Positions 26,430 through 36,124 of a DNA stretch of 64,000 nt are shown here, in pieces. This stretch comes from Sinorhizobium saheli (GTDB lineage: Bacteria; Pseudomonadota; Alphaproteobacteria; Rhizobiales; Rhizobiaceae), in the NCBI RefSeq assembly GCF_001651875.1, contig NZ_LNQB01000072.1:124001-188000 (forward strand), written 5' to 3'. The translations under genes and the position numbers were made by a program. The number at the start of each line of letters is the position of its first letter. Within the stretch, counting starts at the first letter, position 1. A model generated the notes under the pieces. It saw only the letters and a list, made by a program, of their open reading frames with translations. It made no database searches and was not told where the DNA came from.

Positions 26430-27893
26430 CTAAAGATAGGGCGACCCCAGCCAGAGCAGACGGTTCGCAAGGCGGTTGATGAACGGCTCCGCGCGCAGCT
26501 GTGCGAACGTCACTTCCTCGGCGGTGGCGCGTATGGCGCAGATCTTCTTGCCGATGGCTTGCGCGAGGTCATCGTCGAGGATCTCCAGATCGAACTCGAA
26601 ATTGAGGCGCAGGGAGCGTGGGTCGAGGTTGCTGGAGCCCAGATAGACCCAGTGGTCGTCGACGACCAGCAGCTTCGAGTGGTTGAAGGTACCCCGCGCT
26701 CGCCACACCCGGCAGTGCCCCTCCAGCATCTGGTCGAACTGGGCGGACATGGCGCGGTCGACGAGGGTGAGATTGTTGACGGCGGGCACGACGATGTCGA
26801 CCTCGACCCCCTTGCGGGCCGCGGTGACCAGCGCGCTGATCAATTCCTTGTCGGGCAGAAAATAGGGCGACATCAGGCGGATGTGCTTTCGCGCGACCGA
26901 GAAGGCGCCCATCAGCATTTTGTGGTTTGTCTCGTTGGTGCTGTCGGGTCCTGAAGGAACGGCTCGCATCCATACCGATGGCAGCGCCGGCGCCTCCGGA
27001 AGATCGGCCAGTTGCCAGGCTTCTCCCGCCAGCATCTCGCCGCTCGAAAACTGCCAGTCTTCCGCCGCGACCTGGAAGATGTCGGCGACGACCGGCCCGG
27101 TAACGCGGAAATGCGTGTCGAAGGACGCCTCGCTGCCCGCGAGTTCGGCCGCGAAGCCTGCCCGGATGTTCATGCCGCCGGCAAAGGCGACCGCCCCATC
27201 GACCACCATGATCTTGCGGTGCGTCCTGAGATTGGCATAGGGAAGGCGCAGGCCCATGATGATGTTGCCGTTGAAGACGGCGGTCGGCACGCCCCCTTCC
27301 CTCAGGTAGCCGACGATGCTCGGCACGGAGTAGCGCGCGCCCACCGCATCGATCACGACGCGGACGCTGACGCCGCGCTTCGCCGCGGCGATGAGGGCGT
27401 CGGCGAAACGCAGGCCGATCGGGTCGCGATCGAAGATGTAGCTCTCGAGCAGGACGCTGCGGCGGGCGGCGGCGATCGCCTCCAGCATCGCCCCATAGAC
27501 GGCGTCGCCGCCTTCCAGCATGGTGATCTGGTTCCCCATCGACATCGTGAAGCGCGCAACGCGATCGCCGAGCATCTTCATCGCGGCGAAGCGCTGTCCG
27601 AAGCGGGCCACCACCTGCTCATGGCTGATATCGAAGCGCCCGAACGGGTCGCGCTCCGTCGAACGCAGCAGCGAGCGTTGCAGGCCGATCGACGAGCGGC
27701 GCATCCGGTTGATGCCGGCAACGGCATAGATGAGCGCGCCGATGACCGGCGACAGCAGGACCACCCCGACCCAGCCGGCGGCCGCACGCACATCTTCCTT
27801 CGTCATCGCCGCGTGGATGATGGCCGGGATGCCCAGCGCGAATGACAAAAGCGCCAGGAAGTGCGGCCAATAATTTTCAACGAACGCGATCAT
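26430..27893 (-). CDS. cls: Cardiolipin synthase, phospholipase D family
   Basis: Joins two phosphatidyl units to cardiolipin in the inner membrane. The 487-residue protein has two N-terminal TM helices (about 8-28 and 38-58: WPHFLALLSFALGIPAIIHAA and AAAGWVGVVLLSPVIGALIYAVAG), then two HKD catalytic motifs, HRKIMVVDG (about 225-233) and HSKLLVVDD (about 405-413). ATG 27893 is chosen; upstream extension crosses the repeat and lacks family likeness. The site before this ATG is weak. It converges with erpA and is divergent from xthA. A general PLD-family phosphatidyltransferase is the alternative. Confidence 0.92.
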   Translation of the reverse strand: MIAFVENYWPHFLALLSFALGIPAIIHAAMTKEDVRAAAGWVGVVLLSPVIGALIYAVAGINRMRRSSIGLQRSLLRSTERDPFGRFDISHEQVVARFGQRFAAMKMLGDRVARFTMSMGNQITMLEGGDAVYGAMLEAIAAARRSVLLESYIFDRDPIGLRFADALIAAAKRGVSVRVVIDAVGARYSVPSIVGYLREGGVPTAVFNGNIIMGLRLPYANLRTHRKIMVVDGAVAFAGGMNIRAGFAAELAGSEASFDTHFRVTGPVVADIFQVAAEDWQFSSGEMLAGEAWQLADLPEAPALPSVWMRAVPSGPDSTNETNHKMLMGAFSVARKHIRLMSPYFLPDKELISALVTAARKGVEVDIVVPAVNNLTLVDRAMSAQFDQMLEGHCRVWRARGTFNHSKLLVVDDHWVYLGSSNLDPRSLRLNFEFDLEILDDDLAQAIGKKICAIRATAEEVTFAQLRAEPFINRLANRLLWLGSPYL

Positions 27894-28029
27894 GCGCGGG
27901 ACTATAGACGGAAGGAAACCGGAATCAATTCCGCCACCGGCGCGCGAAAAAAGGCGCGGGAATTCGGCCTTTTTCCGGCCGGCTTTCAACAGAGAAATGT
28001 TGCAGGTACCGGATTTGTCAAAAGAAATC

Positions 28030-28080
28030 CTGCTGCATGATTCGCTTGCGCGTCTTGATGGACGCGCAGCGCCGCAGCCG
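28030..28080 (+). repeat. RIME-like intergenic repeat, copy 3, just upstream of xthA
   Basis: It contains TGCTGCATGATTCGCTT, then a perfect GCGCGTC-N6-GACGCGC hairpin (28048-28067) and CAGCGCCGCAG. It shares the hairpin and end with copy 1 (7231-7260) and copy 2. It ends about 55 bp before the xthA ATG, so it may lie in the xthA leader. Confidence 0.6.
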
Positions 28081-28132
28081 CTACAACGACTCGCCGCCAA
28101 AGGCTCCACCGAACCGAAAGGCAAACGCTGCT

Positions 28133-28926
<794 letters not shown>

Positions 28927-28989
28927 TGCAGGTCGCCCAAAAGTGTGCAGCGGTTTTGGGGCAACGACATGCATAAAAACAATGACCTG

Positions 28990-29088
28990 GAGCGGGATGC
29001 GCTCACATGTTCGCGCCACCGCTCTATCTGTTTGTTCTGCCGCATTTATGCGACGTCAAGTGATTCCACCTGAGTGCAAAATACTCCA
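28990..29088 (+). repeat. Three-hairpin repeat, full copy between xthA and exoR
   Basis: Order: GAGCGGGATGCGCTCAC with a GAGCG/CGCTC hairpin, a middle GCGCCACCGCTCTATCTG, CCGCATTTATGCGACGTC with the palindrome CGCATTTATGCG, then AAGTGATTCCACCTGAGTGC and AAAATACTCC. It is one of four copies, all in the same orientation, and lies between the convergent ends of xthA and exoR, where it could form an RNA hairpin. Confidence 0.75.
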
Positions 29089-29149
29089 AAGCGCGCCGCA
29101 GACTGAGCCGATCGGACGTGACGGCGGCCTGCCGGCTAGCCGGTAAGAC

Positions 29150-29950
29150 TCACTCGTCGCCCTGCAGATGCAGGTTCTGCGACATCAGCATCGCCATGCG
29201 ACGGTCGTCTTCGCTGGCGAGCGAGAAGGCCTGCTCCTGCATCGCCTGGAGCCAGGGCCTGTCCTTGGGGGAACATTGGTCGAGCGCCGCGGTCATGTAG
29301 GCCAGTCCGCGGACGGCCTGCCCTTCCTGGAAGATGACATTGCCGAACACGCCCATGGCGCCGGCGTGGCCATTCTTGCGCGCGCGGTTCAGCCACTTCT
29401 TCGCCTGCTGGACGTTGACGGCGCCGCCCTCGCCGGACAGCAGCATGCGCGCGAGCTGGAACTGCGCCTCGGCGACACCGAAGGTCGACGCGGCCTGGAA
29501 ATACAGTTGCCTAGCCTGCGACAGATCGGGCCTTACGGGGCTATCGGGAATGCCGCGCCGATAATAGCCGGCAAGCGAGATCAGCGCGTTGACGAAATAA
29601 CCGGTGTCTTCCGAACCCGGCTCGACGCCCTGCTGGGCGATTTCGCTATAGATCTTGAATGCTTCGAGGTCGTTCTCGGCGACGCCGTCGCCATAGGCGT
29701 ACATGTTGGCGAGCGCCCAACGGGAGCCGGTATGGCCTTTTTCGGCGGCATAACGATAGGCCTCGACCGCCTCGTCCTTGCGGCCGTTCTTGTAGGCGGA
29801 AAAGCCGAACTTGAAGAGGGCGAAGGGTCCGGACTCCTTGGACACGCCCGCTCCGGGATCGAAAGCCCGTGCGGGCCCGGCAGCGGCGCCAACGGCCAGC
29901 GACATACCCAGCACCGCAACTCTCAGCGACTTCAATTCACCCGCGCGCAT
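29150..29950 (-). CDS. exoR: ExoR, periplasmic Sel1-repeat regulator of exopolysaccharide
   Basis: In Sinorhizobium meliloti, ExoR holds the ExoS/ChvI two-component system off from the periplasm and so represses succinoglycan and promotes motility. The 266-residue precursor starts MRAGELKSLRVAVLGM with a signal peptide ending near ARAFDPG, then a chain of Sel1-like repeats (KDEAVEAYRYAAEKGHTGSRWALANMYAYGDGV, LEAFKIYSEIAQQG, QAKKWLNRARKNGHAGAMGVFGNV). Recognition is from the whole-length pattern. ATG 29950 is preferred to GTG 29953. It is alone on its strand and converges with xthA; exoS/chvI are not here. Confidence 0.93.
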   Translation of the reverse strand: MRAGELKSLRVAVLGMSLAVGAAAGPARAFDPGAGVSKESGPFALFKFGFSAYKNGRKDEAVEAYRYAAEKGHTGSRWALANMYAYGDGVAENDLEAFKIYSEIAQQGVEPGSEDTGYFVNALISLAGYYRRGIPDSPVRPDLSQARQLYFQAASTFGVAEAQFQLARMLLSGEGGAVNVQQAKKWLNRARKNGHAGAMGVFGNVIFQEGQAVRGLAYMTAALDQCSPKDRPWLQAMQEQAFSLASEDDRRMAMLMSQNLHLQGDE

Positions 29951-30053
29951 CACAATCAGTTTCTTTCGTTCCAGCCGGCCACGCCGAACCCATCACCGCT
30001 GCAAACATCGCCCCGTGCACCGGCACCGATCGGGTTCCGAAAGGAGACCGACC

Positions 30054-30158
30054 ATGCGCTCCCACGACGAAATTCTCGCGTGTCGCACGCATCGATCCCC
30101 ATGCCCCCGGCCTCGCTCCGGTTGCTCACCCGACGCCAATCGCTATGGGATGTCATGA
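30054..30158 (+). CDS. Candidate small ORF of 34 residues with a strong ribosome binding site
   Basis: The ATG at 30054 follows AAAGGAGACCGACC, a near-ideal site with 6-base spacing, in the exoR-fadL gap on the strand opposite to both. The predicted peptide MRSHDEILACRTHRSPCPR... is Arg/Pro-rich with three Cys. I do not recognise a family. Codon use (several TCC, CCA, TCA) is not strongly gene-like, and another frame runs alongside to 30225 with the end ELDYTRLLL. A frameshifted fragment or a chance frame is possible. Low confidence. Confidence 0.25.
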   Translation: MRSHDEILACRTHRSPCPRPRSGCSPDANRYGMS

Positions 30159-30376
30159 CGGCACACAAACTCGCTTCACCTCGAACGCAGGCACGGAACT
30201 CGACTACACCCGTTTGTTGCTATAATCGCTGCTCTCATTTTGTGGCGGGAAATGGACATAACCGAGCCGGCCCGGATACTAGCAAACCATAGCAAGAAAA
30301 CTGTTGCCGAATCGTCACATTCACAACTGCTTATAAAAGTGGTTAAGCACGGGCGCCTGGCTCGGGCGCAAAGAAA

Positions 30377-30405
30377 AGGCCCGGTGGAAAACCGGGCCTC
30401 TTTGC
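30377..30405 (-). terminator. Rho-independent terminator after the FadL-like gene
   Basis: A perfect 9-bp stem (AGGCCCGGT/ACCGGGCCT) at 30377-30399 with loop GGAAA is flanked by CTTTTCTTTG on the minus strand and by CTCTTTG on the plus strand. It is 20 bp beyond the FadL-like stop. Confidence 0.8.
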
Positions 30406-30421
30406 GGTTGATCTGATGTGA

Positions 30422-31663
30422 TCAGAACTTCACCTTCAAGGATGTAGAGATCGCCCCGACGAAGTCGTTGTCGAAGTCGTAGGAGACGTCGTCGCCGATG
30501 ACCTCACCGTTGAAGTTGACTGGACCAGAGCTGCCGCTGGTCATTATGCCGGCACTGCCCGCGAGGCGAATTTCCACGTTCTGCGTGGGCGTATAGGAAA
30601 CGCCCGTGCCGAGCAGCCAAGTGTCGGTCTGGGTGCCGTAGCCGTGGCTCGTGCCGCGGTCCCAGGTGAGGCTGACTGCGCCGCTCCATTGATCATTGAA
30701 TTTGTGACCGATACCGCCGGTCACGGTCCAGCCATCGCGGTAGAGAAGGTCTAGCGTAGTACATGGCGTGAGCGACGTTACGGTCGCGGGGCAGAATTTG
30801 ACGACTTGCAACTGGCTCCAGTCCGTCCACTTGACGGAGCCGAATGCCAACCACCCAGGAGCAATACCGGATTGCACCTTAAGTTCCAGCGAATCCGGCA
30901 TCGAAGCAGAACCGCTGACATCATACTTGGTGAGGCCGAGCTGACGGAGGTCGATAAAGCCCGTTAGATTGTCGAGATCAACAGCACTGTTGTAGACGAG
31001 ACTAGCCCGCATTGCGTATTCGGGAATTTCGTAGGCTACGCCCGTTCGCCAGCCCCAGCCGCTGTCCTCCAATTCGAGACGTCCAACGCCGGAAAGACCT
31101 GCTGGCAAGAACGCGGGATCCTGCACAAGCCGCTCTTTAAAGCCACCAACCTCCTGATAGAAGGCACCTCCGATAAAGCGAACGTAGCCAGGTCCCATCT
31201 CCCATTTGTAAGAGCAGGTGGCCGCGTAGTTGTCGCTTTCAACCTTCGTCTCGATGTTGTTGTTGGCGCCGGCCCAGTTCGTGCCGGGATTGGTGTGGGC
31301 GCCCCAAGGCTGCGAGTAGTCCGCCATACAGTCAATGCTGTCACCCAAGGCAGCCTTAACGCCGATGCGGGGCGCCCAATAGCTTTCGGTGTCGTCCACA
31401 CTGCTCGGACGACCAGTTAAATCCCCGCCGCCAAACTCTCCGGTAAAGGGATTTGTGGGCGCCGGATTCGTGTCCTTAACATTCTTCAGCTCGCGCTGCG
31501 GGTTGACATAGGTCGCCGTTGCTTCGGCCGCATAGTCCGACGGATCGAACAAGAGGTCGATATTGTAGCCACTGCGCTCAAGCCCTCCCGCCTGCGCAGC
31601 CGACGCCACGAGCATTCCGGCCACCGCAGCCAGAACACCCTTCTTCAGTCCACCTCGAGCCAT
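30422..31663 (-). CDS. FadL/OmpP1-family outer membrane transporter
   Basis: Beta-barrel channel for hydrophobic molecules such as long-chain fatty acids; in Sinorhizobium a FadL homologue also helps long-chain acyl-homoserine lactone uptake. The 413-residue precursor starts with a signal peptide (cut after SAAQA, about residue 25) and GGLERSGYNIDLLFDPSDYA, the FadL-type N-terminal hatch. Barrel strands alternate through to the end GAISTSLKVKF with a terminal Phe. ATG 31663 follows GGGGAGGAGCTTG; an in-frame start at 31681 lacks this. An inverted repeat TCACG-N4-CGTGA is at 31733-31746. Substrate not determined from sequence. Confidence 0.85.
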   Translation of the reverse strand: MARGGLKKGVLAAVAGMLVASAAQAGGLERSGYNIDLLFDPSDYAAEATATYVNPQRELKNVKDTNPAPTNPFTGEFGGGDLTGRPSSVDDTESYWAPRIGVKAALGDSIDCMADYSQPWGAHTNPGTNWAGANNNIETKVESDNYAATCSYKWEMGPGYVRFIGGAFYQEVGGFKERLVQDPAFLPAGLSGVGRLELEDSGWGWRTGVAYEIPEYAMRASLVYNSAVDLDNLTGFIDLRQLGLTKYDVSGSASMPDSLELKVQSGIAPGWLAFGSVKWTDWSQLQVVKFCPATVTSLTPCTTLDLLYRDGWTVTGGIGHKFNDQWSGAVSLTWDRGTSHGYGTQTDTWLLGTGVSYTPTQNVEIRLAGSAGIMTSGSSGPVNFNGEVIGDDVSYDFDNDFVGAISTSLKVKF

Positions 31664-32105
31664 CAAGCTCCTCCCCTGCATTTCAAGAAAATGCGACCAT
31701 CCACCTCGTGCCGCGCTTGCCGGGAAGTATCCTCACGATCGCGTGAAATGGCAAACGGCCACAGGAAGGCCCAACTGGGGGGAAACGGTCACAAAATTTA
31801 CGTAAGAACTTCAGGATATAGCCACAATTCGCCAGAGTGTGAAATTTCGTTCCCTTTTGAAAGCGCGACCGACAAATCAATAGAAATAAATTCTTCGATC
31901 TTCCCGAAGTGTGACGTCAGAACAACAACATTGCTTTTTGCCGACAAAGACCGGCTGTCCCGTTGAAAAGCCTGCAAGCGAAACCCATGCGTGTATTAAC
32001 CGCCGTTCGCTATCGAGAACGCCGACTCGAATCCCGAAAAAGCCGAATGGAAAATCCGCGGTATCTCTACCGCGGATTGCGCTCCTGTTGAAAGGACGGG
32101 ATCAG
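31664..32105. other. Intergenic region upstream of the FadL-like gene
   Basis: Both flanking genes are on the minus strand. The left half should hold the FadL-like promoter; it includes the inverted repeat TCACG-N4-CGTGA at 31733-31746, a candidate operator, and an AT-rich stretch around 31790-31900. The right end holds the valS terminator. No gene is supported. Confidence 0.5.
32053..32078 (-). terminator. Rho-independent terminator after valS
   Basis: A perfect 11-bp stem (AATCCGCGGTA/TACCGCGGATT) with loop TCTC; on the minus strand it is followed by TTCC and later TTTTTC. It begins 27 bp past the valS stop. Confidence 0.75.
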
Positions 32106-34949
32106 TCAGTCCGCTTCCGAGATGCGGCTGAGGGCGACGCGGAGCGACTCTACCTGCAGGTCGAGTTCGGTCAGCCGCTCGCGCTCTGCCTCGACCACCT
32201 CCGGCTTCGCATTGGCGACGAACTTTTCGTTGGCGAGCTTGCCGAGGATTCTCTGCCGCTCCCCCTCGACCTTGGCAACTTCCTTCTCGAGGCGCGCTTT
32301 TTCCGCCGCCAGATCGATGAGATTGCCAAGCGGCAGGCAAGCCGTCGCCTCGCCGACGACGATCTGCGCGCTGCCGCGCGGCGCCGAAGCCGCGTGTTCG
32401 ATGCTCTCGATCCGCGCCAGGCGCCTGATCGCCGAAGCATGACGGTCGAGCCGCTCGCTCGTCAGGCCCTTCGCACCGACGATCACCAGCGGCGCCATCG
32501 CCGCCGGCGGGACCCTCATTTCCGCGCGGACGGAGCGGATGCCGGTGACGATATCGATCAACCAGTTGATCTCGTCGGCGGCCGCATCGTCCGCATAGAA
32601 GGCGGCCGGCCATTCGGCGTGGCACAGCAGCGTCGCGCGCTCGCGCCCGGCGCCGGCGGTCTTTTCCCAAAGCTCCTCGGTCATGAAGGGCATGAACGGG
32701 TGCAGAAGCTTGTAGGTCTCGTCGAGCACATAGGCGACGCAAGCCTGCGACTCGCCCTTGGCCCCCTCGTCCTCGCCGTTGAAGACCGGCTTCAGCAGTT
32801 CCAGGTACCAGTCGCAGAACTGATTCCAGATGAAGCGGTAGAGACTTCCGGCCGCCTCGTTGAACCGGTAGCCCTCGATCGCCTCGGTCACGTCACGGAT
32901 GGTGCGCGACAGCTCCGTCAGGATCCAGCGATTGATCGTCAGCGAAGTCGCTTCGGGGATGAAGCCTTCGCTGCTCGTCGCACCGTTCATCTCGGCAAAA
33001 CGGGTGGCATTCCAGAGCTTGGTGCCGAAGTTGCGGTAGCCGGCGATGCGGGCCGGATCGAGCTTCACGTCACGCCCCTGCGCCGCCATGATCGCCAGCG
33101 TGAAGCGCAACGCATCGGCGCCATATTCGTCCATCAGTTCCAGCGGGTCGATGACGTTGCCCTTGGACTTCGACATCTTCTGCCCGTTCTTGTCGCGAAC
33201 AAGAGCGTGGACGTAAACGGTGTGGAAGGGCTCGACAGGCGTCCCGTCCTCATCCTTCATGAAGTGAAGGCCCATCATCATCATGCGGGCGACCCAGAAG
33301 AAGATGATGTCGAAGCCGGTCACCAGCACATCGGTCTGATAGTACCTCTCCAGTTCCGGCGTTTCCTTCGGCCAGCCGAGCGTCGAGAACGGCCAGAGCG
33401 CCGAGGAGAACCAGGTATCGAGCACGTCCTCGTCGCGCGTCAGGATCTCGCCCGGCTTGAAGTTTTCGAGCAGGTCCTCGACATAGGCCTTCATCGGCCC
33501 TTCATGCGCGAGGTAATGCTGGATCGCGGCGTGCAGCGCCTCTTCCTCGGTCTTCTCGACGAAGACCTGACCGTCAGGTCCATACCAGGCGGGAATCTGA
33601 TGGCCCCACCAGAGCTGCCGCGAAATACACCAGGGCTGGATGTTCTCCATCCACTCGAAATAGGTCTTTTCCCAATTCTTCGGGACGAAGCTCGTCCGCC
33701 CTTCCCTGACGGCCGCGATCGCGGGCTTGGCCAGCGTCTTGGCGTCGACGTACCATTGCTCGGTCAGCCGCGGCTCGATCGGCACGCCGCCGCGGTCGCC
33801 GTGCGGAACCATGTGCCTGTGCGGCTCGATCCTGTCGAGCAAGCCGGCCTCCTCGAAGATACGAACGATGATCGCTCGAGCCTCGAAGCGGTCCTTGCCC
33901 TCGAGTTCATCCCAGGCGCCATGCAGGGCGGCGGGTTCGTCGAGGCCTTCGAGGAAGTCCTCGTTGTTCTTGATGGTGATCCGCCCTTCAACGGTCATGA
34001 TGTTGATCGCGCGAAGTCCCGCGCGCCTGCCGACATCGAAGTCGTTGAAATCATGGGCAGGGGTGATCTTCACGGCACCGGTCCCGGCCGTCGGATCGGC
34101 GTAGGTGTCGGCAACGATCGGGATGCGGCGTCCGACGATGGGCAGGATGACGTGCTTGCCGATCAGCGGCTTGTAGCGCGCGTCGTCGGGATTGACCGCT
34201 ACACCGCTATCGCCGAGCATCGTCTCCGGCCGCGTGGTGGCGACGACGACATAATCGCGCGTTTCCCACTCGGTCGCCTTTCCGTCCTCGTCAAACGCGA
34301 TCGGATGCTCGTAGGTGACACCCGGTTCGAGCGGATAGCGCAAGTACCAAAGATGACCGTTGACCTCATGCTGCTCGACTTCGAGATCCGAAATCGCCGT
34401 CAACAGCTTCGGATCCCAGTTCACCAGTCGCTTGTCGCGGTAGATGAGACCTTCCTTGTAGAGGCTCACGAAGACTTCGAGGACGGCCTCCGAAAGCCCT
34501 TCATCCATGGTGAAGCGTTCGCGCGACCAATCACAGGACGCGCCGAGCCGCTTTAGCTGGTTGAAGATCAGCCCGCCGGATTCGGCCTTCCATTCCCAAA
34601 CCTTCTCGACGAAAGCCTCGCGGCCCATCTCACGCCGCCCCGGGAGCTTGCGCTGCGCAAGCTGACGCTCGACGACCATCTGCGTGGCGATGCCCGCATG
34701 GTCCATGCCCGGCTGCCAGAGCACGTCCTTACCGCGCATGCGCTCGAAACGCACCATGATGTCCTGCAGCGTGTTGTTGAGCGCATGGCCCATGTGCAGC
34801 GAACCGGTGACGTTCGGCGGCGGGATCACGATGCAGAAGGTCTCTGCGCCGGGCTTTGCACCCGCGCCCGCACGAAACGCGTTTTCTTCGTCCCACTTCT
34901 TGGCAATGCGCGGGTCGACTGATGCGGAATCGTAGGTCTTATCAAGCAT
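32106..34949 (-). CDS. valS: Valyl-tRNA synthetase
   Basis: Charges tRNA-Val; cytoplasmic class I enzyme with editing. The 947-residue protein has HMGH (about 52-55, in PPNVTGSLHMGHALNNT), the CP1 editing domain with TRPETMLGD, and KMSKS at about 591-595 (QKMSKSKGNVIDP). It ends with the C-terminal coiled coil typical of ValRS (about 885-945, EKARLEKEVAKVEGERQRI). Length and layout are complete. It follows popZ downstream in the tolC-popZ-valS order conserved in rhizobia, with a terminator in between. Confidence 0.97.
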   Translation of the reverse strand: MLDKTYDSASVDPRIAKKWDEENAFRAGAGAKPGAETFCIVIPPPNVTGSLHMGHALNNTLQDIMVRFERMRGKDVLWQPGMDHAGIATQMVVERQLAQRKLPGRREMGREAFVEKVWEWKAESGGLIFNQLKRLGASCDWSRERFTMDEGLSEAVLEVFVSLYKEGLIYRDKRLVNWDPKLLTAISDLEVEQHEVNGHLWYLRYPLEPGVTYEHPIAFDEDGKATEWETRDYVVVATTRPETMLGDSGVAVNPDDARYKPLIGKHVILPIVGRRIPIVADTYADPTAGTGAVKITPAHDFNDFDVGRRAGLRAINIMTVEGRITIKNNEDFLEGLDEPAALHGAWDELEGKDRFEARAIIVRIFEEAGLLDRIEPHRHMVPHGDRGGVPIEPRLTEQWYVDAKTLAKPAIAAVREGRTSFVPKNWEKTYFEWMENIQPWCISRQLWWGHQIPAWYGPDGQVFVEKTEEEALHAAIQHYLAHEGPMKAYVEDLLENFKPGEILTRDEDVLDTWFSSALWPFSTLGWPKETPELERYYQTDVLVTGFDIIFFWVARMMMMGLHFMKDEDGTPVEPFHTVYVHALVRDKNGQKMSKSKGNVIDPLELMDEYGADALRFTLAIMAAQGRDVKLDPARIAGYRNFGTKLWNATRFAEMNGATSSEGFIPEATSLTINRWILTELSRTIRDVTEAIEGYRFNEAAGSLYRFIWNQFCDWYLELLKPVFNGEDEGAKGESQACVAYVLDETYKLLHPFMPFMTEELWEKTAGAGRERATLLCHAEWPAAFYADDAAADEINWLIDIVTGIRSVRAEMRVPPAAMAPLVIVGAKGLTSERLDRHASAIRRLARIESIEHAASAPRGSAQIVVGEATACLPLGNLIDLAAEKARLEKEVAKVEGERQRILGKLANEKFVANAKPEVVEAERERLTELDLQVESLRVALSRISEAD

Positions 34950-35027
34950 TCTTTGGCCAATTTTTGGAGATTGATGTCAGCGTTTGTAAACCGGAAGGTC
35001 CGGCGCAAGTCAACATAAACGGGAAAA

Positions 35028-35055
35028 AAGCCGCGGCCGTGACAGACGCGGCTTT
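35028..35055 (-). terminator. Terminator between popZ and valS
   Basis: A perfect 9-bp stem (AAAGCCGCG/CGCGGCTTT, loop of 10) is followed on the minus strand by a run of T (from AAAAAA at 35024-35029). It would end transcripts from popZ. Confidence 0.65.
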
Positions 35056-35092
35056 CATCATAATGCATGCCGGCAGGACCGCGCAGCACTTT

Positions 35093-35190
35093 AGAGCGGG
35101 ATGCACTCACATGCGTTCGCGCCACCGCTCAATGTTCTTTTGCCGCATTTGTGCGACGTCAGGTGATTCCACCTGACTGCAAAATGCTTT
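35093..35190 (+). repeat. Three-hairpin repeat, full copy in the popZ-valS gap
   Basis: It reads AGAGCGGGATGCACTCAC, TTCGCGCCACCGCTCAATG, TGCCGCATTTGTGCGACGTC, AGGTGATTCCACCTGACTGC, AAAATGCTTT. Hairpin 3 is the near-palindrome AGGTG-ATT-CCACCT. Confidence 0.75.
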
Positions 35191-35341
35191 GAAGGCGCCT
35201 TGCGATCAAATGTATTCCACAATGCACGATGGCAATGCAACTGGGCACGGGCGAGCATCGTCCTACCACAACCGAGACAGTCATGGCTGCCGCCGTGTAG
35301 CGGTCCGACTCGGAAGGCCGCCGTCCCGCTTCTCGCCGCCG

Positions 35342-36124
35342 TCAGCGCCGAGTGCCGCGTGCGACGCGCTCGATCTCCTCGCGAACGAGTCTTTCGACGA
35401 GCGTCGGGAGATTATCGTCCAGCCATTCCTGCAGCATCGGGCGCAGCATCGCCTCGGCGATCTCATCGAAGGAGCGCCTCGGCCCGTGCTCGACCGCATG
35501 CGCCAAATCGTCGAAAGCCCGCGCCACCTGACGGCTGACCGCCGGGGAGACGATCGCGGCCATCGGATTGTCGGCTTCCGGACTCTCCCCCACCGAAGCG
35601 GGCGGTTGTGGCGTTGCGGGCGGCTCCGCGGCCGCTGGCGCCGCCGCGACAGCGGTGAACGATGCGGCGCTCTCCGAACTTTCCTCTGCCGCATCCGCCG
35701 CCAGGCTCATTGGCACGGAAACGGCCGCCATAGGGGACGTGATCACGGGGCTCTCCTGCGGAGCGCGCACCGGTGCCATGCCCGGCTGCTCCCGCGGACC
35801 ATGATTGACGGCATGGCGTTCCGACGCAGCCCTCACCCGCGCAGCGACATCGGCAAGCGAAAGCGGCGACGATGCCTCCGCGCGCTCATCCGGCGCCGCA
35901 GCCGACGACGGCATGACCGGCACGACCGGTTCGTCGGCGGCGCCGAAAGCGGCGGCCTCGATTTCGGAATCGATCGTCAATTCGATCTCGTCCTCGGCGT
36001 CATCCTCGAAGGGTTGGCGGGCGGAGGAACCGGCCGGCCCTGGCTCGTTGTTCTCGATGATCTTGCGAATGGATGCCAGAATCTCATCCATCGAAGGTTC
36101 ACGTGCGACATTGAGCTGCGCCAT
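35342..36124 (-). CDS. popZ: PopZ-family polar organizing protein (DUF2497)
   Basis: PopZ self-assembles at a cell pole and anchors the chromosome partition system in Caulobacter and Agrobacterium. The 260-residue protein has the conserved N-terminal helix SMDEILASIRKIIENNE (about 11-27), a long acidic, Pro/Ala-rich disordered middle and the C-terminal oligomerisation helices FDDLAHAVEHGPRRSFDEIAEAMLRPMLQEWLDDNLPTLVERLVREEIERVARG. Length is longer than Caulobacter PopZ (177) because of the middle. It lies between tolC and valS, the usual rhizobial place. Upstream is 235 bp holding a promoter, then a three-hairpin repeat. Confidence 0.88.
   Translation of the reverse strand: MAQLNVAREPSMDEILASIRKIIENNEPGPAGSSARQPFEDDAEDEIELTIDSEIEAAAFGAADEPVVPVMPSSAAAPDERAEASSPLSLADVAARVRAASERHAVNHGPREQPGMAPVRAPQESPVITSPMAAVSVPMSLAADAAEESSESAASFTAVAAAPAAAEPPATPQPPASVGESPEADNPMAAIVSPAVSRQVARAFDDLAHAVEHGPRRSFDEIAEAMLRPMLQEWLDDNLPTLVERLVREEIERVARGTRR

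Larger units (their letters stand above)
29951..30421. other. Intergenic region between exoR and the FadL-like gene
   Basis: The exoR promoter must lie here. Apart from a candidate 34-codon frame at 30054-30158 and the terminator at 30377-30399, I see no gene. TATAAT at 30221-30226 is an isolated hexamer with no matching -35. Confidence 0.5.
34950..35341. other. Intergenic region between popZ and valS
   Basis: Holds the popZ-side terminator (35028-35055), a three-hairpin repeat copy (35093-35190) and presumably the valS promoter near the left end. The part 35191-35341 shows no gene or clear repeat. Confidence 0.5.

Noticed and set aside
30221-30226. TATAAT hexamer as a plus-strand promoter
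   Set aside because: No -35-like element is placed 16-18 bp upstream, and no gene follows on that strand.
31911-34556. 881-codon plus-strand frame opposite valS
   Set aside because: Antisense to a complete ValS; composition bias explains its length.
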